Part shown: in pieces, positions 10,811 through 23,678 of the stretch
Layout of the letters: every line of letters starts with the position of its first letter
Numbering within the stretch: position 1 is the stretch's first letter
DNA from: Gnetum montanum
Lineage: Eukaryota; Streptophyta; Gnetopsida; Gnetales; Gnetaceae
Assembly: GCA_015680685.1 (NCBI GenBank)
Contig: MNCI01020165.1
Coordinates: 143,201 to 207,200, forward strand
Direction: 5' to 3'
DNA: 64,000 bases
Position numbers and translations under genes: made by a program
Notes under the pieces: model-generated
What the model was told of the DNA's origin: nothing
The model's input: the letters and a program-made list of their open reading frames with translations, nothing else
Database searches by the model: none

Positions 10811-13800
10811 GATCTAATTTTTCAATCTTTGCTCTCAAACAAAGCATTAGTAAATCATTTATTAAAATTGTAATGTGGTTGAAACAAGATAACGATTGAA
10901 TTTCATTGGGTTGCTAGGACTTATCAAATCAAATTTATAGATTTATCATCATCATTATTCTAATGTTTTCTTAAAAAAATGTGGTTTCAATAAAACATTA
11001 CTTTCAAAATGGATAAGTGGAGACATGCTTTAGAAGACTAGAATTAAAAAGCTTAAAAACTAACTTAGTTATATATATATAAAAAATTTGATGTAGAGAT
11101 TCTTACTTGTCAATTAAAAATAAAGTATTTATATCTTTGTTCTAATTTTATGGATGAGAATTAATTCTCTAAAGTGGGAGGAAGAGGCCAAGGATCGAAG
11201 GGAGTGTTAGACCCCAAAAAAATGTAAATGATCATATTTTAGATATGGAAGTGCTATATCTTATGGTAAGGTACTTGTTTTTCATGTCCTAAAACCTAGG
11301 TTTCTTGAAGGAGGTTTTGGGAGGAGGTTGCGGCAGGGTATTAAAACCAAAAATAAGTGAAACATAGGTGCATCTCAAGATTTATAAGAGTTTATAACTC
11401 AATGCTATCTAGTAGAATCAAACTTGTGACATTGGTTACTAGGCCAACACCTCATTTTTCCTAAGACCTAGATTTGAGCTTGGGCACAATCACTTTAAAG
11501 AAGTTATACTTTTTATCATCCATTACCTTTTTAGGACATTGCCATGGTAGGATAAGCATTAAGCCTCTTAGTCATGATACTTTCTTTTTAATGTAGATAA
11601 TTCCATTTTGTTGGGATAAGGCTAGAATAATGATGAAGAAGAAGTGTTATACCTTATATTGTAAAATACATTTCTATACTTCTCTAGTATACTCTTCCCA
11701 CTAGGTAGATGTTGAGGAAGAAGATATAAAAAATGATATGGAGAAATTAGAGTCATAATTCATAGTGATTTTAGTTTCTAGTATAAATAAAGAAGCCTCA
11801 AAATTTAGGATGAAGTGTGCTAAAGAAGAAGAAGAAGAAGAATATTTTATTATTAAAAAAGTATAAACAAGATAGGAAAAAATAGCAAAATAAAGTCTAA
11901 GCATCAAGAATGTAAGGAAGATAGTTGTCAATTCAAGCATTCAAAATATAATCTCTAAACAAGTAATAAAAACAGTGAAGGCTACATATATCTCTAATCC
12001 AAGCCTATAGGGTTTTTCATTTGAAATATATAAGGAATAACAACTAGAAATAATGTATATAGATGGTAATTTCTAAGATTATTTAAGTTCTTTATTTTAC
12101 AAACTTATAAGTAAATACATGGATATGTCTACTTAGCTAGAGGAATTCATAACAATTAATGTTTATAAAATGATGTTACCATTGTATTTTAAAGACATTA
12201 AGATTTTACAAAATAAAAAGTGAAAAATAATTTAAAAATATAGAAGTAATTTGTAAAAAAGATATGAGAAAAACCCTAAATTAGCATTTTAGGTGGATGT
12301 TTGATATTGGAATACTAGATTGACAAAAAAACCCTTTGTATTATCATAATGTTATGAGAGTATTTAATATATATGTGGAGGTTATGTCACGCTTTCCTAA
12401 AACCAAAAGTCTAGAAATCAAAATGAAGAAAAAGGAGAAGGAGAATTTAACTCTCTTTAGGAAAGTGAGCAATGCTAAATAGAAAATTAAGGAAAAAATT
12501 CAAATGGCTAGAGAAGAAAAACATGAAAAAGCTATTGATGAGCAATGAAAGTATGATTTCAAAAAGACTTAGTTGATGTTGATGCATTAACACACCTTTG
12601 TTGACATTAATGTGTTGATGTTGCTTAGTCAACAAAGCCTCTATTAAGTCAATCCATCTACATTAACTTAGTTATGAAAACTATTTATAAATATGGTTCA
12701 CCTATTTTATTTATGCATCATTTGGGTAAATAGCCTAGCCAAAACTCTATTAGTTAACTCTATGAGTTTTTCTTTATATTTTTGAAGAATTAGTGACTAC
12801 TTGCAACACATGTATTATATGAATTATAGTATTATCATTTATTAAATGCAACAATATACATAAGTAAACTTTGCAATTCATGTTCCCAACATCTTCATCA
12901 TTTATGATGAGTTCACTACATGTAATATTGATAAGCCTCTTGGTGTCTTAGCCAAGAGGATCCTTGTCATTGATGTCATTACCAAGGAAGGTGTTTGCGA
13001 GTTGTTTATTTTACTTGTAGATTTACAATTTTCTTTTGTTATTGTTATTGATTTTGTAGAAAATAAATGAATGAAGTACCATGTCTAAATTAAAAAATAA
13101 AAATAAAGTAAAGTAGAAGTCTTGTTAGTCCAAATTACTTTAGAAAACATGGTGAATGAAGAAGTATCTCCTATTATGATTAAATTTCATCAAGATAAAC
13201 TGGGATGATGGTGCAATGCACATGGAAGATTTTGTAAAGAACCTAGGAATGTTAAAAATGTTACCTTTAAGGAGGCTTTGTACAATCAACACTTTAACAA
13301 GGACATGATAAATTACCAATCCATATCACCCAACAATTAGAGTATGTTTCTGATGAAAAGCAAGAGTTTTTTTTTATATGATTATGGAGTAAGAGTATGA
13401 GTGCATACATCTTAAGAAGAAGGTTGGACCTTCTTCTAAATACTTTTATTGCTATAACATTCATGATTCTAGGGGAACTAGATATATGCATCTTTGTCAT
13501 GGGTTCTGAGCTACACTTGTGATGATCCGAAGTAGTTCATCATTCCACATTTCCCTTATCTTTATTTAAATGAAGATGTTGACGAATTAGATAAGTCATT
13601 ATTTCCATGGAGCTATCAAGTTCAATTTCATGGAGTAGTTTATATCCCAATTAAAAGCATTAAGAATATTAGAATAAAAATGATTAATATGGTTGACATC
13701 CTTACATTCAACAAGCATTGATCAAGGAACCAAAACTTCATGTTAAAGCATCTATCTTTGTATATGAGCTAAAAGGATTGAATAGAAAGTGGTAGAAACT

Positions 13801-13839
13801 ATGTATTTTTCCCATACACTCAATGATCAGGCTAAAACA
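10811..13839. other. Unrecognised AT-rich DNA with a second LINE 3' end fragment
   Basis: A TTTTGTTGGGATAAGGCTAG string followed by ATGATGAAGAAGAAG at about 11608-11650 resembles the LINE 3' terminus near 1616, so a LINE tail is likely here. A GAA microsatellite lies at about 11826-11841. Around 13190-13310 one plus frame is open apart from single stops, but I cannot assign it. The rest shows no recognised feature. Confidence 0.45.
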
Positions 13840-16010
13840 TAATATCAAGCTCTTGCAGCTAATATGATATCTTTTTGGATAGACATGTTAAAAGCTTTTA
13901 ATATTAGATTTTAATCTTATGCTCAAGTTTCAAAACTTAGAAAGAAGGTAGCAAGATGGAAGCATGCTACTAAAGAATTATTGGATGTGATCATAGAATT
14001 ATACAATTACATGCTAAATCAATGTCTGAATCATGAGTTTAACAAACATGACCAATTAATGCATCTAGTAGTAGAACTAACACTATAAACTCATGAAAAG
14101 ATGGATATGTATGCTATGGGTGATCTTTGTTAGAGGTTAGAGGCTCAAATTATAATTATATTAGATTCTATGTTTAAATTAAAAGGTGAAGGAAATAAGC
14201 ATGCTAATGTAGAGGAATTCAATACAAATTCCCAATGCTCGAAAAATTGAAAGAATATTGAATGTAGGATTCAACCTTCTAATGTTTTTAAAGTTCTTGT
14301 GCAAGAAAGAATGAGAAAAAAGAAGAATTTAGAAAATATTTCCATTGTTATTGACAAGGATTAGGATGTACTAAACCAAAAGATAACCTCAAGTCTCAAG
14401 GATTTGGAAAACAAAGATATTGAAATAGCTATGAAAGCAATTACACCATAAGATAGGACTTGTCAGAGTAAAATAAATGGTAAGAGGCCTTAGCAAGATC
14501 AAATTTATTATTCTTTTTATCCATTTATTTAATCATAATAACATTAAAATTGGATGAAATCTAATCCTTGGAATGTGGAACCTTCGAGTATCCTCTCTAC
14601 ATTACAATAATCTTTCTCATGTCATCCTTCTCTCTACCAAGAAACTCTATAGACTATGGATCATTTATCACAATTAATGCCCTGGCCATATTATCAATAT
14701 CCACTACAACTTTCTTAGTGGCTATAACTTTGACAATGTCCATCATGGTTCTTTGTATCATTCTAAGAGGGAATTTTAAATTATCCATAGTAGGGAAAAT
14801 TCTAGTCCTTTAATGTAATGTACTATCCTCACTTTTCATCATCATTTACTATTGAGCAATACCACAACAATCTTATTCCTCCTATGACAAGAAATTAATT
14901 ACCTTACATATGAAAGTATTTCCATAACAAAAAGAAAAACATAACTCTCAATGAGGATTCATCTCTGATGAGTGGCGAGGTACCCCTACACTCAACCATA
15001 TGAATACGAGTGTTTTATGCACAATTCAGTCAAACTCAAAGGACCAAGTGCTTATGCACCTTAATAGAACACTCAGGGTTAATCAATCTTTGTCTTCCAA
15101 AACTTACTTGTATTGTCATGGTTGTATGGCTAAGTAAGCTCGAGGTATATAATTTTTATTACTTTTGTATTTTTTATGTCTTCTGCTAATAAAGGAGAGG
15201 GAGAGAGAACTAAGTGGCTAACTTACATTAACTATTCATTAACTAGTTTCTAAATGTTCCTAACACCAGTATCCATTCCCAATTGTTGTACACATCCTAA
15301 ACTAGTGCAACACTGTTGGGATTACTAAACGCTAATCGTTACTAGGTTACCAAGCACTACACACTTACTCGAAGCGGTCGTACTAAGTGTATTTAACTAA
15401 GGGGGTTGAAGGTTGAGAGAGATATTAATTAACTAGGAAAGAATTAAATAATAATTAATTACTAATTAGCTTAATTTGTATGTTGCAAGGTTTATCATAA
15501 AGTTTGTCTTTATTGCCATACAAAAAATTGTGCTCAAGTACAAATTGCTCAAATAAATATCCGTTCACTCTATAACTCCTACTGCAGGCACACATTAATA
15601 ATTCTAACTCTGGAAGGAAAAAACTACAAGAGTTTGGCTAAGGTTCTAAATCTAATGTATGGGAACCAAGGGTGTTGCCTCTTATTTATAGAAGATGAGG
15701 CAAGACGTGATATCACGTGGTGGATGTGATATCGCATACGCGATATCATTGTTCATCAATCTCCATCCCTTTCTTCATCATCATCTTTAATGAAATAGGA
15801 TAAAGGGAATTATGGTTCTAAATATCAAATAGATGAAGTTTTTAGTCCTTCTTTAGATAAAGACAAAGGAAAAACATTCATAAGTGGAAGGAAGAAAACT
15901 TCATCTTTAAAATTCAACCAACAAGGCTAACACCTAGGATGCTACAAAGAATCCTAATAATCTCCTTAGCCACTTGGTGATGTTAATCAAAAAAGAGGTT
16001 GTCAGATACC
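13840..16010 (+). pseudogene. Decayed ORF of unknown function, split by a solo LTR
   Basis: One plus-strand frame runs coherently from about 13800 to 14480 (about 210 codons, seven or so stops). It is rich in charged residues, with coiled-coil-like stretches such as VSKLRKKVARWKHATKELLD and KITSSLKDLENKDIEIAMKA. A second block on the far side of the solo LTR (15764-16010) is open with a Ser-rich start, then DKDKGKTFISGRKKTSSLKF and a short Cys/His part. Ignoring the solo LTR and one ATCTC copy, the two flanks read in the same frame, so they were one coding region before the insertion. I do not recognise the protein. It is probably a retroelement gag or accessory protein, judging by context only. 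Confidence 0.5.
14966..15758 (-). mobile_element. Solo LTR of the E1/E3 Athila family
   Basis: A 793-base LTR starts TGATGAGTGG and ends TTCATCA, with a perfect 5-bp duplication ATCTC on both sides (14961-14965 and 15759-15763). It carries the family TATA-like box at 15679-15690 (minus strand) and the GATATC palindromes near its end. No internal element sequence is attached. This is the product expected from recombination between the two LTRs of a full element. Its length matches the E3 3' LTR (795) better than the E1 LTRs. Confidence 0.92.
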
Positions 16011-16368
16011 AACCGTAAACTTAATCATATGGGAAGATGACTCTAAATAATGAATTTAGTAATAGAGTTTACTTTATTTATTTGTGTGTAATTTTTATGT
16101 GCATATTTTTTGAAACTAATGATATATCATTCTCTAATTTATTTATTCCTTTCATTTGATGTCATTATGTGTGCATATTTTTTAGCATACACAACTATCA
16201 ACTTTAGTTTATTCTTTTTTGGTATAATTTTTATGTCTACCCATTTTTGATATTAATGATTAATCAATTTTTATTTTCATATTATTTTGAGTGTGTTTTA
16301 TGTTTCTTGGCAAATTAATTTTTATGCATTGTGGATGCTTACCATAAGAGCCAAATAATGGATGTGTA

Positions 16369-16700
16369 GATGTCAAAATACAAAGATGATGCAAGAGTGG
16401 TAAACAAGCTCAATGTGGAACTTTGGTTAATGGAATTCATACATAACACAAATTCAACCATTCCCTTATATTGTACCATCACTAGTAAGACAAGCATATA
16501 TTTATCAAGGAATGGATCCTATGTTGCAAGTGTGAAAGTTGTTGCTACTAGATCCATGGGAGGTTTGGTAGGCCTAGACTTTAAGGTGTGACCTCTAGAA
16601 GCATAGATGAATGCTTGGATACATTTTGGAAAAGGATGTATCATCAAGGGATCCCTTAACCATTGAAATGAATCTTTATCAATGTTATTGCATTGTGTGT
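16369..16700 (+). pseudogene. Short coding-like relic of unknown function
   Basis: A 73-codon open stretch (16370-16591) starts MSKYKDDARVVNKLNVELWL and stays fairly open beyond its stop. It lies just upstream of E2 and may belong with the decayed ORF at 13840-16010. No motif is recognised. Confidence 0.3.
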
Positions 16701-16917
16701 TTATGCTTGCTTTACTAGACCACCCTAGTTAGAGGAGGTTCATGATTTCATAACTTATGTTTGTCACATTCAGCTCATGGGTGAGGTACCTAATTCATCA
16801 AGTGCATGTCAAAGACTCTAAGTGATCCAACATCCTAAGCATCTTTAAATGATTGATTCTTCAATAAGCAATAAGCTTGTTCTCTAAAAGAAATAAAATA
16901 AAAATAAAAATAAAACA

Positions 16918-18776
16918 TGAAACACCACTAATTTTGAGCTCCTGTAGTTCAATGGAAAATTTGTCTAAGTGTCAATAATTGGGAAAAAGTTTTCTAGGTC
17001 TGGTGTCACGCTATGTAGCATAGACAATGTAGCACATTGGGAGTCCTGTGTTTGCAAAATTTTTCTAAGTTTGCCTACTACACTCCTAAGCATAGCTAGC
17101 TTAGCACATGCTGCCAAGGAGAGTTTGCATGAATGTCAAGTTAGAAGTGGTTAATGTCCACTTGGGATGGACCAAACAGTTTGGAAAATTTTCTATCTCC
17201 TAGGCTATCAAGCTCGCTATGCTCTCTAGCTCGCCCAGCTTGACACATGTCTCAGTAGCTAGTCCACCCAAGTACTAGGCTAAGAGTTTTCAAAAATGCT
17301 CAGGATGGACAAAATAGTTTGGAAAATTTTCTATCTTTTGGACTTGTCACGCTCTACTATGCTACACAACATATACAGCAAAACACAAGTTTTAGGGCCC
17401 AAATTTTTCTAAGTGTTAGACAAGAAGTCTATCAAGCTATCTAGACATGGAAGATGCATTTGGCAATTTTCTGACTTCTGAGGCTACCTAACTTATTTCT
17501 CCCTAGAGTGTGGTTAGTGTGCCATGAAGAAACATTGCAAATTTTGGCAAAATTCATCAAAATATTGGTACTACACTCTGCTATGCTACGTAATGTAGAT
17601 AGCATAACAAGCCAAAATCTACAAAAATTTTCTAAGTGTTCATACTACGCTTCATCACACTATGTAATGTAGCTAGTGTGACACTTAAGAAATGCCTCCG
17701 AATGCTTCCAAAAGCTCCTAGAACTCGGCATAAACCTTCATTTCAACTCTAACATCCCTCCAGTAGCCAAGATCAGTAGTTTTCTTTGCTTTTGCGCCCT
17801 CCCCCCTCCCCCCCCCGAATGATCACCAAATTTGTTCTTATGCTTGACACTACTTGAAAGAGGGGGAAGACATAGTCCTGGAGCATAGGCTCCAACTTGC
17901 ATTTGTTTCGACACTATTTGTAGGTACATGGTAGCCCCTCAAACTTTGGCACATGCAATTCAGGTAGTGTGGTCATAGTTTGGTAGATTCTCAGTTCTCG
18001 TTCCTATCCTATAGAGCATTACACTTTAATCTTAACACTTAGAGCTTAACACTTTGATCGTAACATGTTAGTGTAACTTGTTCACACTCATGCTACATGG
18101 GACCTAGGCCACGTGGCATCTAGCCCACATCTCACATCAACCCTAGCCCTATAAATACCTCAATAATCAACATTTTTGAGGTTGATCGGAAAATCATTCT
18201 AAGCATCAAGCATTGGAGCACTCTTAGCATTTTCATCACTCTTGCACTTGAGCACCTGAGATTGACACCTAGCTTAGTACTGTGACCCAGTCTTCCTTGC
18301 ACCTACACAATGCGATGAGTATAAGCTTGAAAGGTCTAGCCTCTCTTCCAGCTACTAGCACCGTGTCTGCAACTTCCCAAAGATTGTGACCACACTGCCA
18401 CACTACCTTGCTATGCTTTTTTGACACTACGTAATAATTTCACACACTGTTTAATCAAGAGCCATGTTCCCTAGTCTTGGAGTGGTGCATTTCTTCACTT
18501 AAAATCTCATTTCACTTTCCTTCAACATCTATTTCAAATTTTAGCATAATTTCTTGCATTTCCTATCGCTAATATGTATGTTTTCTTATTCACGATACTA
18601 TTTTCATGCTTTTGTGAATGGCTATTATTGCATCATGTAAGTTGATGTCTGATCAAATAGACCATTTCGGGCATGCCATTTCCATTTTCTCTAGCACGGC
18701 CCTCCCATAGACTCAGGGTTAGGCTATACACCTGATGACCTCTTAGTGTTCTAGCCATCGATGTTTTCAAATGTCC
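16918..18776 (+). repeat. E2 5' LTR
   Basis: It starts TGAAACACCACTA and aligns with 33969-35819 over its whole length. It contains several imperfect inverted-repeat modules separated by strings like AAAATTTTTCTAAGTGTT, a C-rich run (about 17793-17816) and a TATAAATA box at 18150-18157. The last base should be A by comparison with the right copy but is C here. A candidate primer site TTTTGGTGTTAGAAGGAGGA follows from about 18781; I could not assign its tRNA. Confidence 0.9.
18150..18157 (+). promoter_or_regulatory. TATA box of the E2 5' LTR
   Basis: TATAAATA within a CCCTATAAATACCTC context, in the second half of the LTR. It is conserved, with one change, in the 3' LTR at 35193-35200. Confidence 0.75.
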
Positions 18777-19897
18777 TAGTTTTTGGTGTTAGAAGGAGGA
18801 CCTCCCTATTCCTTCTGTGTGCCATGGGTAGTCCCATGTGCTTTCAGTACCCCCATTACTACTAGTAAGCTACTATAGATATAACACCGCTCTGGACTTG
18901 CCATGGCAATAGCTAGATCATAGGCTAGCATAGGAGTTATCTACATTTGGGTTGGTGTAGATTGGTCCCAATTGATGGTTCCCCTAGAACCGCATAGGAT
19001 AAAAAGCTCTAAGTGTTCTATCAAGCATGACAACTGTGAGTGTAACAGTCCCTTAGAGCATGACAAGCATAACAACAAAGATAACTATTTTCTTAGCATT
19101 TCCAAAATTAGTTATTTTTGGCCCATTTTCTTTATGGTTCATACACTTAGCCATTTTATCTTAAATTTTTTATACTATAATGAAAATAAACCTAGTTAGC
19201 ACTTTAATGACCACCTTGAATGTGGACCTAACCCACCCCACATAACACAGGGTAGATGTCAAGCAACTACTTAGCCTAGTGTGGCCACAATGGTAGTCTC
19301 TTAGACTATGGAACCAATCCCCCAAACACATGGTACTTGATGATTAATGATACAGCTTTTTATGTGAAAAGGCTCAAGTGGGCCTACCATTGGACCACTA
19401 GGAAATAGAAGAAAAGTGTAGTTTCAAAATTATTCAATAAAACGGGAGGGAGTTCCTTCCTATCCCTCGAGCGGTCATATCACTCACCAAATCTTTTAAA
19501 TGGATTTTGGACCAAAAAATCCAAATGAGTGGGCTAAAAGAGCAAGACTTGGCATCCAACTATGATGAACCCTTGCAAGATGGGTAGGAGGAATTTGAGT
19601 CCCATTTTGACATTGGCATCCAACCTTATGTCCTAGCCTCGTAGTCTACCTCTGTATTCCTTTTGCACTAGTCATAATCTTCTACCTCCTTTGAGATAGT
19701 TTTGACACTTTCATAGGCTAAAACTTTGCTGGTGGTAGCTAGCCACCTAGTTTTGTCTATGCAACAAAGTGTAGGGCCTTCTGCCCTAGCTCCCTTTATC
19801 ATTTCCTCACAATCTATTCAGCCTTTGTAGCCAGTGTCTATGACACCAACGCTACCATATCAGTCCCACCACAAATAATAGCTCCAACCTCAACTGC
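18777..19897 (+). other. E2 leader between 5' LTR and gag
   Basis: About 1.1 kb without a coherent long frame. One 75-codon open stretch (18972-19199) has no recognised motif. Giant Tat/Ogre elements can carry a leader ORF here, but I cannot support one. Confidence 0.5.
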
Positions 19898-21452
19898 ATG
19901 ATGGACACCAAGCTCTTTACCTCCCATTCAATTATCTTAGATGCTGCAATACACACAATCACAAATGTATCAAGCATCACATATAGCACAACCAACTATG
20001 AGGTTGTGGGATGCTTCGATAACACCACCAATGATAGTTTCTCTGATGACCCCACCAACTATACAACTAATGCAACCCTTTGCAACATCCTCAAGTTTGG
20101 ACCAAGCATTCTCGCTTATCCAAACCTTCACTGAGGAGTTCAAGTAGCTTAAAGTAGCCAACTCAGAGATAGTCCATGTAATGGACTTCTATCAAGATGA
20201 TCCTATTAGCCCCACCATTCCTCCGCTCACACTGCCTCCTAGGGTTCAACTTCTCTAATTCACAAAATAAAATGGTGAGGGTGACCCAAATTCCCACTTA
20301 GTTAGTTTTTGTTTTGAGTTCTTATTACTACAAGCATGGCCACACATGATTATCCATGTCTTTGCCATATCTTTGATTGGTAAAGCTTTAGATTGGTATC
20401 GCGTGCTTTCTTGAGCTTCCATTTCAACTTTGGAAGAGTTGTAAGTCAATTTGTAACCCATTTCAAGTACAACTTGAAGTCGAAAGCCACACTGGATCAG
20501 CTCATGAACATTAAGCAAGAAGCACTAGAGCTAGTACAAAAATTCATACAATGATGGAGTTCTTCTTTAAATGCGATTTGTGAGCCCATTGCCAAAACCC
20601 ACCTACTGGCTAGTTTTAAAGGTGCAGTAAATGATTTCATTAAATTGAAGCTATACTATTTAGCCCTACACTCCCTTAGCCAAGATTTTTCTCAAAAAAG
20701 AGCATACAAGATGTAGCAGAGGCTAGCAAGGATCCAACTTACATAGCCTACAAGAATGTACATGCAAAGAGAGACAAGATAAAAGAAAGGTCACAACAAC
20801 CACTATGGAAACTGTGGTTGATGAAGCCAAGCCTAACAACAACAAGTAGATGTTTAAGGCACCTAAGGCCTCGACCAACACTAATAAAACATTAGGCTTT
20901 GGCAATGTAGGAACCAACCAACTTGCATCATTAATAGCAATGGGGCAAGCTCCACCAAGGCCAAACATTGAGTGTAAGGATCACTCAAAATATACCCCTT
21001 TGCTGATTAAGTTATCAAAACTTTTGGATCAGCTGCTTAGTGCTAGGTGCATTCAACATAAGAAAATATCAGAGGATGCTCGCAAACATCATGAGAGGTA
21101 TTACGAGATCCTCCAAGACCCCTTTATAGCTATGCCCAATGAGCCTCCAATACCCAAAAAGTTTAGGTTGGATCCATTTTGCAACTACCATCAGTTGCAC
21201 ATCCATGACACGAATTATTGCCTAGTATTAAAGGATGATATCCAGTGCATGATCAATCAAGGTAAGCTAGTCCTTGATGAAAGTAATCATATTTGGCTAG
21301 AGAACCACTCCATGAATGTCTATAAGGATCCATTAAATGCTAGTAGTATAGGGTATATCATTACTACTATTAGCATTGATGATGATGTAGAGCCAATACA
21401 TGAATGTTTTGTGGTCCATGTACCCTCCGATGGCATTGAAGCCTCAACATGA
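19898..21452 (+). pseudogene. E2 gag relic (Tat type)
   Basis: This was the capsid-nucleocapsid protein. Around 20220-20300 a frame gives the start of the gag domain (a proline-rich run, then NGEGDPNSHLVSF). ISLIGKALDWY follows at about 20370-20400, matching the conserved LxGxALxWY of the retrotransposon gag family. The C-terminal part (20850-21452) is one uninterrupted 200-codon stretch. It includes YTPLLIKLSKLLDQLLSARC and the nucleocapsid-like FCNYHQLHIHDTNYCLVLKD, where Cys/His spacing resembles Tat gag proteins (CxxHxxxGHxTxxCxxL). The upstream part is broken by several stops and frame changes. Confidence 0.8.
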
Positions 21453-21949
21453 ACTAGGCCATAGGCCCCCTTCATCATCAAGGTACCACCTTAGGCACCT
21501 ATTACACCTTTCATGGTTAGGGTCCCACAGCATGTTACGACAAAAACTCAAGCATCTTTTGTCATAAGGGTGCCAAAATGTATGAACCCACCATCTACCC
21601 AGAGTCTATATTGCAACCTTTCCACCCAAAGAAACATGATGAGCATTTAGCCAACAAGATACCTGAGGAACATGTTGATCTAGGTCCCCCTAAGCTTATC
21701 CCCCTTGTGAGCAGTTCCCATGGCCCTATCACCTAAGTCTACCAACACATACATGCACATGCAACAAGCAGCCACTAAGGTCCAAAAGCCCACTACCCAA
21801 CCAAAAGCCAAGTCTTCTCCTCCTCAAGATATCCATCTCTTAGGACATGTGGAGGAAATAAAGACCACCAAACAATTGGATGGTGGACAAGATTTTCTAG
21901 ATGCACTCGCACATGTCAAGTAGGCTTTAAAACAAAAGAATACAACTTT

Positions 21950-22580
21950 GAGTGTGCACGATTTAATTATGACTTCTTCTATGCATCATGAGGTTTTTTT
22001 TACATGTTGGCATCCATTCTTATTAAGGAAGACATGCCAGTAGAGGAGACAACTATCCATGTTGTAATTCTCCCACCTACGATTGAAGACTGGAGGCCAA
22101 CACTTTTGAATTTTCATGATGATGCTATCAAAGTTAACCTTGAGAAGGATCAACTAACTATTGTACCCATGTTTATAACAATTTGCGTGGGTCAATATAT
22201 GATTCGCAGAGTGCACATCAATGATGGAGTGGAAACCAATGTTATTCCATTCCTTGTTGTTGATAAGCTTGGCCTGGTGGATCAAATTAGGCCAACAACA
22301 ACGACTTTTTAAAAGTATTTCAATGGTGCATGCATCATTATCAAGGAAATAGTCATGATTGATTTCATGGTAGGGGAGCAATTCCCCACTAATGCACAGT
22401 TCATCGTGGTTGAGGAAATGCCCAGATTCAACTTAATCTTAGGGAGATCTTGCTTAGCCTAACTACAAGCTATCTCTTCACCAATCCACCAAGAGATCCA
22501 CTTACCCTATGAGGGTGGAGAAGTGGTGATCTTTGGTGACAACATAGCCCCTCAGGTTGTCAACAATGTAGACACTAAGT
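21950..22580 (+). pseudogene. E2 aspartic protease relic
   Basis: It continues the gag-pro order. The active-site region reads RRVHINDGVETNVIPFLVVD, which corresponds to the Tat pattern with D-G followed by V/I-N-V/I-L/I-P. The second conserved block FNLILGRSCLA (about 22428-22460) matches the hydrophobic LGR segment of retropepsins. A stop separates the two blocks. It encoded the protease that cut the E2 polyproteins. Coding stops at about 22580, about 350 bases before the first tandem array. Confidence 0.75.
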
Positions 22581-22940
22581 AAGTGTCAAATGTAGAAATC
22601 TTTGAAGACATACCACTTGTTTGCAATGAAAGCAAATGTTGTTTGGCCAATGAACCAAGAAAAATGAGGGATTCCCATGAGGAAACTCTATGAGAAGAAT
22701 TACCTTTTTCAATGGTAGATGATAGCCTAGGAGAGTATCACCTCATGTCTTCTAGGCCTTACACATCCCCTAACCCTCATCAGATTAGGAAACATCTACG
22801 TGATTAGGACATGCCCCTAACTTGCTTATTCCCCTGAATTGTCTTTAGCTCTTTTGTCTATATAGTTGCAATTTGTTTTATGTTTTCTTCTTTCATTAGT
22901 TATGCTTTCATTTTGCTAAAAAAAAATAAAAAAAAAGGAG

Positions 22941-23273
22941 TACAACATGGCCCAAAATTCCCTTAAACTACAACATGGCCTGAAATGGCCTTAAACTACA
23001 ATAGGGCCCAAATGGCCGTAAACTATGACATGGTCCAAAAATGGCCTTAAACTATCATATGGCCCCCCAAGGCCTGAAATTGGCAACCAACTTTCTTTTA
23101 CGGGAAGTGGGCTCCAAAATGGCCTTAAACTAGCAATGGGCCAAAATGTCCTTAAACTAGCAATGGTCCAAAATGGCCTTAAACTAGCAATGACCTGAAA
23201 TGTCCTTAAACTAGCAATGGCTTGAAATGGCCTTAAACTAGCGAGGGCCCGAAATGACCTTAAACTAGTGCAT
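22941..23273 (+). repeat. 27-bp tandem array with CCTTAAACTA core
   Basis: About ten imperfect units of roughly 27 bases (core GGCCTTAAACTAGCAATGG) lie just after protease. Arrays with the same TTAAACTAGCA core follow integrase at 32112-32425, and a single-unit echo lies at about 28460-28480. Confidence 0.9.
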
Positions 23274-23581
23274 GGGTCCCACAAGGAGCCTAATTAAATC
23301 AACAAAAAAAAGAAAGAAAAGAGAATCTAAAGTGAGATTAACTAAAATATAAGTTAAAATGACACCACTAGAGATTAATACATAAACAAAATAAGTATCA
23401 TGCTTTCATTAAATTGTAAACAAAATACATTGTCTAGAGTTACATTCACATCAAAAGATAAAAAATTGCCCAAAAAGAGGACTACATATCAAATATTTTA
23501 ATGAGTATTAATGGGAACCTAAGGCTCTTCCCCTTCATCTTTATTTGCTGCTTCGCTAGGTCCTACGTCTTTACCTGGATC

Positions 23582-23678
23582 CTACGAAAAACAAAGATAA
23601 AATAATAAACCAGTCAACAAAGAGGATAACATGTGAAATGATTATGAAATAGATAGCAATAAAGTAAATTTAATTGAC
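23582..23678 (-). other. Predicted last intron of the antisense gene (97 bases)
   Basis: On the minus strand the donor is CAG|GTCAAT and the acceptor is a T-rich tract ending TTTTTCGTAG|GATCC. Removing it joins MDASPSQ to DPGKDVGPSEAANKDEGEEP and then a stop, in phase. It is AT-rich like plant introns. Confidence 0.7.

Noticed and set aside
20723-20968. Hydrophobic 81-codon minus-strand frame
   Set aside because: It is a shadow of the E2 gag coding strand.
22941-23273. CRISPR-like spacing of short repeats
   Set aside because: Units are contiguous and degenerate without unique spacers, and the context is a plant retrotransposon.
22991-23284. 97-codon minus-strand frame with repeated ASLRPF units
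   Set aside because: It is the translation of the 27-bp tandem array, not a gene.
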